Below, one piece after another: positions 1-9,924 of a DNA stretch of 64,000 nt. Source of the stretch: Protonemura montana. Taxonomy: Eukaryota; Arthropoda; Insecta; Plecoptera; Nemouridae. Within the stretch, counting starts at the first letter, position 1. Every line of letters begins with the position of its first letter. The DNA lies in contig OX387602.1 in assembly GCA_947568835.1 (NCBI GenBank), positions 18,465,021-18,529,020 on the forward strand, in the 5' to 3' direction. Position numbers and translations under genes: made by a program. The notes under the pieces were generated by a model, which ran no database searches, was not told the DNA's origin, and worked only from the letters and a program-made list of their open reading frames with translations.

Positions 1-50
1 TATTTATGAAGAGCCAAGGTTTAATGTATAGGTCAAAATCTACTCCGTAC
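1..50 (-). other. Rapgap1: Start of a Rapgap1 intron, cut by the window edge
   Basis: On the minus strand the intron opens with GTACGG at 50-45, directly after the exon that ends at 51. An in-frame TAG follows within 12 bases, so the reading frame cannot continue without splicing. The next exon should encode the Asn thumb and lies outside the window. Confidence 0.85.
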
Positions 51-202
51 CAATGTGCCGTTTCCGTCGGAGCTGTTGGGCATCATTCTCAACAAAAGGC
101 AGGAGCGTTGAAACGTGGAACATGATTTCTCGGTCCTTGAAGACATCGTAGACGGCCTCTTCGCCAGTGTGGCCATACTTTATGTCAAGTCCTCCACGGT
201 AA
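51..202 (-). CDS. Rapgap1: Rapgap1 exon: RapGAP catalytic domain up to the catalytic loop
   Basis: This exon encodes part of the catalytic domain of a GTPase-activating protein that makes Rap1 hydrolyse GTP in the cytoplasm and at membranes. It reads YRGGLD, then [12 protein letters not shown], then [10 protein letters not shown], all hallmarks of the Rap1GAP family. The Arg and His that correspond to human R284 and H287 are present. The catalytic Asn thumb (human N290) would be the next residue and falls in the following exon, outside the window. The exon is 152 bp. Its acceptor is a T-rich tract ending TGTGCAG at 203, and its donor is GTACGG from 50. It starts with the last base of a split Gly codon and ends one base into another Gly codon, so its length is not a multiple of three. 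It shows no frameshift. Closely related SIPA1-type GAPs share this stretch, but the upstream GoLoco exon settles the family. Confidence 0.96.
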
Positions 203-769
203 CTGCACAAAAAACATGACCATTAGCCTCGCTAACAAAAGTAAAGAACTTTTTCACTCACAACTCTGTAAAGAAAACATACTACTACCAAAACAAAAAG
301 TAAGTTTTCTGCATTCGAATCTTGACCTTTGAGCATTGACTTTGAAAGAGAGTGTGCACTAGATTGAGATTGAGCTAATTGAATGGGAACGTTCACATAT
401 CCCAACACCGACTGGTCAATCAACTAACACATAAACCGCATTCTTCGAAAATCCTTCTATCAGCTAACTTAATTAATAACAGAGGTTTATAAATTATGCT
501 GAGGATCTATGTGCAATATTCACTTCCTACTTCACCTGTTGCTACACTGTTTATACCAAGCTAGATAATTATACTCTGGCTTATGAAAAATTAACACATA
601 GTCTAGAAGTTTTTTTAATGATTCTTTCTACACCTAGGCGTGTTTTGTGGAATTTCTATTCTAGCCTTTCCTTCTAGAAATGCAGTGTCACTGAATGTTG
701 ACCTCACAAACTTCATTAAAAAAAAAATGATTATACCAAGTAAGTGCAATGATCAAATCAATTACTTAC
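203..769 (-). other. Rapgap1: Rapgap1 intron, 567 bp
   Basis: The donor GTAAGT begins at 769 and the acceptor AG is at 204-203 after a T-rich tract. It interrupts a Gly codon after two bases. I see only AT-rich, stop-filled sequence, with no nested gene or repeat. Confidence 0.93.
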
Positions 770-1008
770 CCTGCATGGTCCTTAAGCTGTATTCGTTGCC
801 CCAAGAGCTGAAGGAACTCGTCAAGTGCTGGACTCGTTTGCTGGTTCGAAAACAACTGTTCTTCAGTGGTCTGACCGAACCGCTGGTAGAGCACGCCAAA
901 TTTGAAGTTAGACACGAGAACGTGCTCATCGTATGCCGCTATCAACTGGGACGCCCGCGGACACGTCACCGGCAGGAATCGGTCCACAGAAAGCTGTTCA
1001 TTCAGCAG
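770..1008 (-). CDS. Rapgap1: Rapgap1 exon: start of the RapGAP catalytic domain
   Basis: This 239 bp exon encodes 79 codons plus two bases. Recognisable stretches in order are VDRFLPV, YDEHVLVSNFKFGVLYQ, GQTTEEQLFSN, EFLQLLGQ and KDHAG. In human Rap1GAP the matching stretch joins the dimerisation domain to the catalytic domain. I chose the acceptor at 1010-1009, after a run of six T, because it gives exactly the family spacing between the preceding MVK and VDRF. A second AG at 995-994 would remove five residues. The donor GTAAGT at 769 fits the consensus well. Joining to the next exon restores a Gly codon and yields DHAGYRGGLD, matching the family. Outside the splice sites the frame closes within a few codons. 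Confidence 0.96.
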
Positions 1009-2240
1009 CTGAAAAAATTGCTCTCGTTATTTCTTGAAAACCTCTGTTCCTGAATGAAGCTGGGTGCATTGCAATTGGCTTGTTCTTTGAAATACATATT
1101 GAATAAACTCTTTCAATTTGCATCACTCAGTAGTTGGGTAAAAAAATAAAGACTGTCTTTACTCTATCTATAGATCATGTAAAGTATCAATTAACTTGTG
1201 TGGCTATTTTAAAATTTTCAGTCAATACCTGTGTCTTGAGATTGAGAGCATAATGCAAGAGATATGTAAAACAAGAACAGAGCTGACATGAAATCATGTG
1301 GTAAATAATTGATAACAAACTGAAAAATCATAGAGCATAGAAAAGCATTGCAGTGTATTCTGTCTGTATATGTACACAAGCCACTTCCATAACTGAGGTA
1401 GCTCAAGTGGAACATTATAATTTACTTTTATATTATCAGTGGTAGCTGGTGGGTTGTTTTTGTACAAAATGTGCAGACCACATTCCAGTAGGTTCACAGC
1501 AAAACCACAAACTAGCATATTTAGATCTCACGTTTATCATGCTGAGAATAACAAGCTCGCTTTTTCTCCCCACACAATAAACAAATTATGATCTATGTTC
1601 TTGTGTACAATACCAGACTAGCCATGCGACTATGGTCATTGCATGTTGTGTTGCTGGTATTACTGGAATTATTCAAACGTTCACTGCAATTGCAATTACA
1701 CCGAGATGAACCTAACTGAACTTAGTGAGTGTGTTGCAACCGTGCATTGTGTCTACATTATCAGACCTAAAATGTCTTTTGGTACAATGTAAAATTCACT
1801 CCAAGGAACCTTCTACATTTTTAATTTATAATTTACTTAATTTTGTATTGTTAATTAAAATGTGGGGCCCAAGTACCAGTGCACTGTTTGGTGAATATGC
1901 TTGGTATGATATTTCAACTCGTACGTGTCCAATTGCCCGAAAATAAGCGAGCGGATCAAAAATCCGCTGTGCGACCATGCAATTGAGATCAACTACCAGA
2001 TTGTTAATGCTGCAATTTATCTGCGAAAATTGGACTGAAACCTCGAGGAATGCAAAGAGATAGAGACAGACTTTTACATTAAATAAGTGTCTGGTCTCAG
2101 AAACAATTAGACTTTTGACAGGGAGAAGAACGAGGTCATGTTTTGGAAAGCAAGAGTACCAAATATATTTTTCTGTAAAATGTTGACTGTGGATAATCGA
2201 TAACTTTTTTACAGTGAGTAGGTGGTAGAGCGCGACTGAC
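1009..2240 (-). other. Rapgap1: Rapgap1 intron, 1232 bp
   Basis: The donor is GTCAGT at 2240 and the acceptor TTTTTTCAG ends at 1009. It is phase 0. The interior is AT-rich with many stops on both strands. I recognise no exon, RNA gene or repeat in it. Confidence 0.93.
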
Positions 2241-2423
2241 CTTGACCATCTTAGCAGGCGAGGGTACAGGCGCCAGACATGAGGAGGGCACCAGCTCGTG
2301 CATGGTCCCCGTCTTCAGACGCAGCAGGATACGGGTGTGCTCCTGATTGGCAACATTCTCCGTCTTCACCGATAGGCACACAGGACCCAGTGCCTCGTCC
2401 TGGCCCACGAAGTTCAGGTGCTC
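2241..2423 (-). CDS. Rapgap1: Rapgap1 exon: RapGAP dimerisation region
   Basis: This exon of exactly 61 codons begins EHLNF (human EHFNY) and continues with DEALGPV, NQEHTRILLRLKTGT and PSSCL, ending PAKMVK. It matches the part of human Rap1GAP that forms the N-terminal dimerisation domain, from the EHF motif to the MAK motif, with no length change. The acceptor is TTTTTTCCCTAG, ending at 2424, and the donor is AAG then GTCAGT from 2240. Both ends are phase 0, so skipping it would keep the frame while deleting part of the dimerisation fold. Short open frames on the opposite strand here are shadows. Confidence 0.96.
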
Positions 2424-4329
2424 CTAGGGAAAAAATGGAACACATTTGGTCAGACATGATCGCAGGTCGACCGAGGGCTGAGCAAGTTTCAAGAATGGGA
2501 CCTCAAGTAAATTGCAATACAGTTTGGTATGTCAATGGCAGAAATTGGAATGAACAAAGAGGACGTTCGCATTAATAAATGGTGGGCTGGGTGCAATTTT
2601 CACGATGCTAATAAAAAGAACTGGAATTCCTCGCGCTGTTCCTTTGCCATTTCTCATCAAATAATTTGCTTTATTATGTTCCAGTAAAAGTGGAACCACC
2701 CATAATTGAATACGAAACGCAACAGAAAGATTCGATGGTAAATGATGGGTGACTAATAGCGTTTACGAACCAAGGTTTCCCACAATACATGATGCAAACT
2801 AGATCACGGCAAAAAAACATACGGAGGAGATCTTACTGCAGATGTAGGGAATTAGTAAAATGAAAATGTAACGATGGGGTCATGCTTATTTAAACCAATG
2901 ACCATGGTATTGGTTTCAAATTACTATCTACTTTCAATCCCTTCGAGCTAAAACGCTTATATAAAGCTGCACCGTACAACATACAAAACTAGCAGTAAAA
3001 TAAACCACTCGCCGATTTAAATTTAGACTAATGTCTCCTTTTACCAGTGATTGCAGTCCAGCACCCGCCCACGCATTATAATAACAAAATCTTTTGTTTC
3101 TAGCCGATGGAGCCGATTATGATATAATATTACACTACCTATATAGATCCTAGCACGAAACCCACTCCATTCTTCCTTCCCAAATAAGGCATCTCATAAA
3201 TATTAATTGCAGTGCTATATCGCGTGGTGGCGTCACTTGAGTAAATGGCATCCAACATAATATCCAGCGACAACGTGCCATGTGAGAGATATAGGTGCAA
3301 ATTACCGCAGCCAGTATCAACAATGGTATGTGTCAATTAAAGGGGCACACACTGCACCCTCTGACCTCCCCCATACGATAACACGCCTCGCCTGCAGCCC
3401 GCCTGGCATGCTAATTAATTGATTCGCTTGTTTGCTTAATCAAGTGCTCGCATTACCGCCACGCTTCATTAATCGCCAGGCTGAAGACTTATGTGGATCA
3501 AACAAGTGTTGGCAAAGTCGTTAAAAACGATTTGCTCTAGCGACATGCTTAAAAAATGTCTTAGAAAAAGATCAGACATCTTATTTTTCTTCTTCATAGA
3601 GAAAAAAACTCCATTGCGATTTACTCATCCTGGAAAGGAGCGGTGAAACGTATAAGCGTGAATAACCTCGAGGAAGTTCAGTCTCGGGCACACTTCTAAA
3701 ACGGCTGTTAATTACTTAGATATTGTAAAGAGTGCGGCATTTGCTTAAAAGTTTGGCTTTGTGGTCTATGTAAGATACTCTCAACTGATAATCTCGCGGA
3801 CGCATTGTTTCACTCCATGCAGATTGCATACGGTAAATTCCGAGACAATCTGGTCAAAAATCTCGTATCCTCTCCTCCTCGCCGACTGAATACATTACTT
3901 CCAGAACGGTCGTAAAGCCAAGTGAAATCCGATGCTTGAACTGGAGAGAGAGACTCCAATATCTGATCGAGCGAACTAGCTGGATAATAACTCGAGCATG
4001 AGGTGAAATAGATTTGGCACTGGCGCTGTCTCGTCCAGTGCTCTCGGCGCCGCGAATGCATAATGTTTCGCCTCCGCAAAACAAGCGCCAGGAAACAAAG
4101 ATAAACTTTCTCTTTTCAGATAGCGCAATTGACTGTAGATTACTATTTATCTTGTTGTCTCTTGGCAAGTCGCGCTAGATTTGTGAAAGGAATCGAGGAA
4201 ATTAGCATAAGAAGGCATCAATCAGCATCGGAAACCAATTGACCGTGCGACCTCGCGCCTGACAGCTCCTTGCAGCAATTATGCCCATCCAGACGAAACG
4301 TCTACCTTGGTGAAGGAAGTTAATTAGAC

Positions 4330-4720
4330 AATAAATTAAGATCCGCGACTGAGATGTCTGCCGGAGAAGAGCTCTGCAAACTCGCCATTCTGCGACACGT
4401 GCGTGGGCGTGGGTGGTCTAGGGCTTTCCTAACCCCAACCCCCGGGTCCAAGCCGGAGCGGACATTAGCTGCTAATGTTACGAATCGAGATCGACCGACA
4501 CCCGGCACGCAGCGAACACGAGACGAGCGATGAGCTTCACGCCAAGAGCACGGGGTCAGAGCGGACATCGGTGACCGCAGGACGTCCCTTCCAAGAGCTC
4601 CACGGGGTCCGATTGCCCATGGATGGGTTCGGGACCAGCAAATATCCAGCCAACGCCCGAAGCCATCCCGGACTGGAGGGGCGGACCACCGTCGACACTG
4701 CCGCGATCAATTGGTTATGC
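4330..4720. other. CpG-rich stretch inside the 7.2 kb intron
   Basis: GC and CpG rise sharply against the AT-rich surroundings. Several short frames stay open simply because stops are rare in such composition. It could be an unmethylated regulatory element or internal promoter, but I see no TATA or initiator arrangement that decides this. Confidence 0.35.
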
Positions 4721-5739
4721 CATCGCATGCATTAATAGTCAGCTCATTAATATTTATCTCAGGCATTGTGTTTATGAAAAAAGCCAGCGGAGAATGCTTT
4801 CCGAACGGCTATTGTTATTTTTTAGAGCCAGAGGAAGATGCAGGTGATTGGGATGAGGTGAACTGGGAAACGCTCGGCTTGTTCCCACTTCTCACCGGCC
4901 GGAAGGTGTTTTGATGACTGTCATTTGGAGTGGAGCTGTATAATCGTATAATTGTTGGTGTAAAAGCGATTCATTTCCGCCCTCTGTCAGCTACGAAACA
5001 TGAATATTACATTTTATTCTCTGAGAGCGGATAAAAATAACGACGACTAGATAAATTCTCGTGAAGGCAGTCAAGATATATTTTTAAATTTGAAATCGAA
5101 TCACCCACACAAAAAGCGGTGGAGCCGTCGTGCCCCTGATCTTGAGGCGCGATTAGCGTGCTCGTAAAAAGTGCACGGCACAGATTCACCGAGCTACGAA
5201 ACAACAGACAATAAACGTGTGAAATGTGCTAAAAACAAACTCGTTGGACGCATACACGATTTTCTGTACGCTATGAATGTCAGGAAAATGGACCATAGGT
5301 TAAACCAAACTCCCAGCTCAAGAGTTGGTAGAAACTATATCCGCGAACAATGGGCATATCACATACTCTTGTATGCCTATTAGATTGCCTAAACTGTTCG
5401 ATGCGGCAAACTGATTGCAATAATGAGTCACGAGAATATTTTAATCGTGATAGCAGTTCGTCTCTAACCACGTCCAGTTGTCGAGTGATGTTTTGGGTGT
5501 CGATGACGGGGATCACGACTCCAGAGTCTTCCTATAGGAAAACAGTCAGAGGTCAGAGGCCGGCCTGGCCCATTATTGCTCTTCTTCTGCACGAATTGTC
5601 ATTGCTTTGTTATTTTGTGTACAGAAAGTAGTAAATACCTACGCAACTCAACCATTTCTCTGTCATCGACCCCAAAATCAATCATTTCACCGTAGTTTCC
5701 CCAAGCATTCTTCAACTCTCTCGAAACAATCAGGCGCCG

Positions 5740-5960
5740 TGCACTGCAGGCGTGCGCGCGACACGTGACAATTGGACGGCGTCGCGGCGCGGACCCTGTC
5801 CCCCCCGACCGGGTGCCGCTGGGCCCCCATCCCTCCTTAAAGACCCGCCGGCGTCGCATTGTCAGCAACGTGCGTGAGAACGCTCCCACACGGTCGCGGC
5901 AAGAGTGGGAGACCCAGAGACAACGATGGTATCATGGTACGAAGCGCCAGCCGTCGAGGT
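5740..5960. other. CpG-rich stretch with a CACGTG E-box
   Basis: A GC-rich block of about 220 bp contains ACACGTGACA at about 5760 and runs of C and GC repeats. The surrounding sequence is AT-rich. It may be regulatory. No coding homology is visible on either strand. Confidence 0.3.
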
Positions 5961-6439
5961 CGAGGCCAGTAGCGGCCGTATCTATCTACCTACTCAAGTC
6001 AAATATCACCAGAATTTGGCCGAGTAGTATTAATAATTTGGTATAACTGTTTCGTTAATACGCTGTATCCGATGAACAGCATAGTTGTATGCATGCAAAG
6101 GACAGGGTGACGTTGACGAGACAGCTTTGGCGACGTTTCGCTGATTTGTTGCGGACACTGGTACCAGGAAATCAATCTCACGCCGTTGTGTCATCAAGTG
6201 ACAAATGCAATGTCTTAATATTGCAGGGAACAATTAAAGTAGTGACACTAAAAAATCTCGAGCAACTGCTAAGCCTCGTTATAGTTATTTAAGAATCGAT
6301 GGAGAGCACCAATACGGTCAGTAACGGCAATCAGGACTCCACTTAAAGGGAAGAATCAGACGCGTCTTCAGACCAAACAGCATAACGGTCTTCTAGTAAA
6401 GATTGGTACGTGACTCAATTGTTTGATCGCTAGTAGTCG

Positions 6440-6760
6440 CGAATAGCTCGAACCGGAAGACCGCTGTCCACGAACTCTGCAACGACTCCGCCCATCACCG
6501 GACATCTCGCCCGGCGGTCGCCGTCGCCACGGCTGCGATCCTCTCGCCCGATAACGTCAGGACGGCGATGTCAGGGGACGATTTCAGCCAGGACTCGACC
6601 GCAAAGACCTTGTCGCGCCAGCAACTGCGCGGTGGGCACTAAGCTACACCCAGCGCGTCGCGCAGCGTGGGCAGGCGGGCAGCCACTGCGGCGGCCGGAG
6701 AACACTTTGTCTCCCGTGACAACCAGCCACAGCCAGGCCAGCTAACCAGCGACCGTAAAT
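6440..6760. other. CpG-rich stretch, possible island
   Basis: About 320 bp are dominated by CG-containing words such as GCGCGTCGCGCAGCG. It is one of the most GC-rich segments of the window and lies deep in an intron. No open frame here resembles a known protein. An alternative promoter or an old repeat fragment are both possible. Confidence 0.3.
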
Positions 6761-8265
6761 TACGTCGCCATGCACTTATGTCATCTCGGCTACATTCGTT
6801 CTAAGCTCGTCCACTTTGCACGCGGATGGCAAACGAGTTGAAATTGTCGCGAGCGAGACGCGTTCTCGTTTCTACGCAGTCATTTCGGTTTCCGATTTAT
6901 AGTTATCTCTCATGTGCGGTGGCCTATTTCGCTAGCCGCAACAAGGTATAGTCCATTCGCGACCACAAGCAGGTAATAGTGTCAGAAAGTAACGCTGCAA
7001 ATTGACGACATTGTCACAGACGAGTTACAATGACGACGAGGATAAAGTTCCCAGCAGAATGTAGCACTTTGTGTATTGAGTTGAGACAAATTGGTTTCCG
7101 ATATTTTATCAATTGACTTGCCTTGTTGTAAGTGTGTGGTCGAAGGTAAAGGTGGACTTGGGGAGATAAGAAGGCGATGATTGGCTTTGAGTTACGAGTT
7201 GGCTGGCATTGAAATGTTTTTCACTTCTTGGACATCAGACATGATACAACGAAGAATATTTTATAGCGAATACTTATCTATCTTTCTAAAGGTCTGTGCG
7301 TACTTAGTAAACATAGAATTCATCCAGTCATTTCATAGCTGGTCTAAACGTGATAGTTTCGGGCACAGGCGGAGCTCTCGTGCAATAAAGTTGGCGTTGA
7401 AACACCCCGATTTCTTTGAGCACCCGAGGTGGACAAGCAACAACCCTCAAATCATCGTAATGCACCTATTGTCTTATTGTCTAAAAGAAAGTAAGCCAAG
7501 ATCAACGGACGAAGCGTAGGCGTAGCTGTGCAGCACAGCCCGCAGGTACACGAGAAAGAAACTGAAAGTAGTGCAACTTTCCGATTAGAGATGCGCGATA
7601 CTGTTGTTGCTAAGGTTGCAGAACGCAAGCAGCTTGCAAAACGAACCGTAAATTCAGGTTAACGATCGTCCAAGAAACTCTTGCCGCGAAGAATAAAATT
7701 ATAACTAAACATAACCTGGCATATCCAGTAAACAAACGAGCCTTGGTCACGAGTAATTGCACCCACGATGCCATTATATTGATTGGGTAATAAGTTGCCT
7801 GTTGTTTTCAGCTCGGTAAGCACGCGGCAAGGATTGTCAGGATCGTCAGGATGCGACGTCCAGGTTATGCCGTGGCTGCGCGTGAGCAACGCGTGACTGC
7901 GTACAACGTTGCGTGCAGATCGCGTTCTACGCGATTTAACGTTTCATATTTCACGGAACACGACCTGTCAACTTGTCTGTGTGAAGAATTCTCGTGCACT
8001 GATACGGCAAGTCATATTTGGAGGTTGTTTTTTTAAACAGATGATTTCTGTTTTAATTATTAAATGCCGCCCACCTGGCCGCTATGGAATGGTAAATTAT
8101 ATTACAAAGATATTACTCTGCTAATAGAAGTAAGATAGAAAATACGTTGAAACGATCATGAAGTGAGCTGAATAATGCATTATCGAAAAGAAAAAACTTG
8201 ATGCAACCTCGAAGACTAAAATGGAGCTCGACAGGAATCGGAAGATAAAAAAACGATAAAGAAAA

Positions 8266-8279
8266 CTAATTATAATTAG
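8266..8279. promoter_or_regulatory. Palindromic double TAAT site
   Basis: CTAATTATAATTAG is a perfect 14-base palindrome containing inverted TAAT cores, the arrangement bound cooperatively by paired-class homeodomain dimers. This is a motif match only. Palindromes of this size also occur by chance in AT-rich DNA. Confidence 0.25.
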
Positions 8280-9575
8280 CATTTTCCTGCGCTAAAAATG
8301 CAGAACAGATTTTTTCCGTTTCCCCCACCGTCCGAGCCTCCTCAACGGCCTGTGGTTGCTCGAATCTGCAAGTCAAAGTAGCGGCTCGCGGGTCGCGGGA
8401 TATGCTCGCTGTGAAGATGCACATCCGGTCTCCAGGTTACCGGTCGGTCGGCGGTGGAGGTGGAAGTGGAAGTCGCTGGTTGCGCATCGACTCGAAACGT
8501 ATAAGGCACTTCGCGGGGCGACCAGTGGCGTCGACGCAGTTGCGATAAAACGCATAAACGAGTGTCTGGCGGATGCGGGCCGTTGTCACATCCTTAAAAA
8601 TGCCATTCACGTTCCTGAGCCGCGCGCTAAACTCCCGTCGACACTCTTCAAATATTTGTATTGAGATTTGAAATACTCCCAAATAACTTCAGTAGTACCC
8701 GCACATAACCTTCCAGAACTGTTTTCCTGCGATTTATTTATTTGTTCTTTGCTAGAACTTTTTTGCGCACAAAAACAATTAGGGACTACGCCACTGGATT
8801 CTCACCGCGCGGAGGAGCAGGAAAGAATAAACGAAACAGGATGCGATGCAGAAAGACGTTGGAAGGATCACGTGAGATAAGGCGTTGATTGTAATTATAC
8901 CGTCGACGTTGCTGGCAGAATGGAGAGGCGAAGGTCAAAGCTGGAAGATTAAGTAGGTCCTATCTCTAGCTGCCACAGCCACTAAGGTACAGGTACATGG
9001 TATGAGCTATGAGCACGACGCAACTAGTCGACGGCGCCTCTACGCATGTACGTAGATTTGAATTCGATCAAGGACCCGTGGGGCACGGCACGGCCAAGAA
9101 GCGAGAGGACGCGGCTATTGTGTTTATATTTCTGCTGGTTTCTGCGTGCTCTTGTTGGCGTCGTCGGCAGCAAGGGAATGTGGGGCGTTGTTACGCCTGA
9201 CCCGGGACGCCGAGTGCGTGATTCCATCCAGTGGAGTGGACCATTCATCGCCCGGTTCCGGCACGCTTTTGCCCGGAAGGACGACCGCTACCGTGCAACA
9301 GGCAAGACTTCCCCCCATCAACCCAAATATTTCTTGGGTGTCACCGTACATTTATCGAAAATCGCAAAAGAAGCGTGTTCTTGGCAATGACGAGTGGTTT
9401 AATTTGGCAGATTCTCAGAGATACTTGATCAATGGAGCATTTTCATCATTTCCACACAATATCTGTCAAAAAGACGAGACCCCTTTCATCGAAGCGTGCT
9501 AATCGATACGCTATCGGCAACCGTGAAAGATTATCCTTGCCGCGCGCGAGTATCACTTGTGCAGGAGAGTTTTTA

Positions 9576-9601
9576 TAGAGAGAGAAAGAGAGGGAGAGAG
9601 G
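9576..9601 (-). promoter_or_regulatory. Rapgap1: CU-rich intronic tract just inside a splice donor
   Basis: The plus strand is almost pure A and G here. In the pre-mRNA it is therefore a CUCUCU-type pyrimidine tract lying about 25-48 bases after the donor at 9624. Such tracts are bound by PTB-type or TIA-type proteins and can change use of the adjacent exon. The tract is seen directly; any splicing role is inferred. Confidence 0.4.
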
Positions 9602-9624
9602 TGAATGTGGTGGTCGGTACTCAC

Positions 9625-9924
9625 CCTGCCAAGGAAGAACCTGCGGTAACATTTTCCCGTGTCGTCTGACTCGAACTTCGCCCTCCAAGCGGCGTGAGGT
9701 AGGATCGGGTTGCCCCTTGTGTCGAACGGGCAATCGTGGTCTTGCCCGTCGAGCCAGTAGCCCCCCGTGGGGGGCACGACGATCATGGGGTAGGGGGCGG
9801 CCTTTTGTAGGACCTCTTCTAGCAGATGCTTTGACGCCGGACTCGGGGGCTCACCGCCGCCGGCGCCGGGACACGCAGACGACGCCGACGCCGCGACGTT
9901 CGCCTTGCTATCGTCGCGTGACGT
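9625..9924 (-). CDS. Rapgap1: Rapgap1 exon: low-complexity linker and start of the dimerisation domain
   Basis: This exon has exactly 100 codons and is phase 0 at both ends. The first 30 or so residues form a linker rich in Ala, Ser, Gly and Pro that is about 25 residues longer than in human Rap1GAP. After it come LLEEVL (human VHEVL), PYPMIVVPPTGGYWLDG (human FPLILLPQFGGYWIEG) and CYRRFFLGR (human IYRKHFLGK). Joining to the next exon gives FLGREHLNF, matching human FLGKEHFNY. The acceptor follows a pyrimidine-rich tract ending TTGCAG at 9925, and the donor is AGG then GTGAGT from 9624. The minus-strand frame stays open well past both splice sites, so a simple ORF here (9553-10065) overstates the coding part. 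The exon is GC-rich compared with its introns. Confidence 0.95.

Larger units (their letters stand above)
2424..9624 (-). other. Rapgap1: Rapgap1 intron, 7.2 kb
   Basis: This phase 0 intron has donor GTGAGT at 9624 and an acceptor at 2425-2424. It is mostly AT-rich and stop-filled, with CpG-rich stretches listed separately, a palindromic TAAT site at 8266-8279 and a pyrimidine tract beside the donor. A TAATTAATTGATT stretch near 3411-3425 resembles clustered homeodomain sites. I find no convincing nested coding gene. Open frames of 60-120 codons here have no recognisable domain. Confidence 0.88.
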
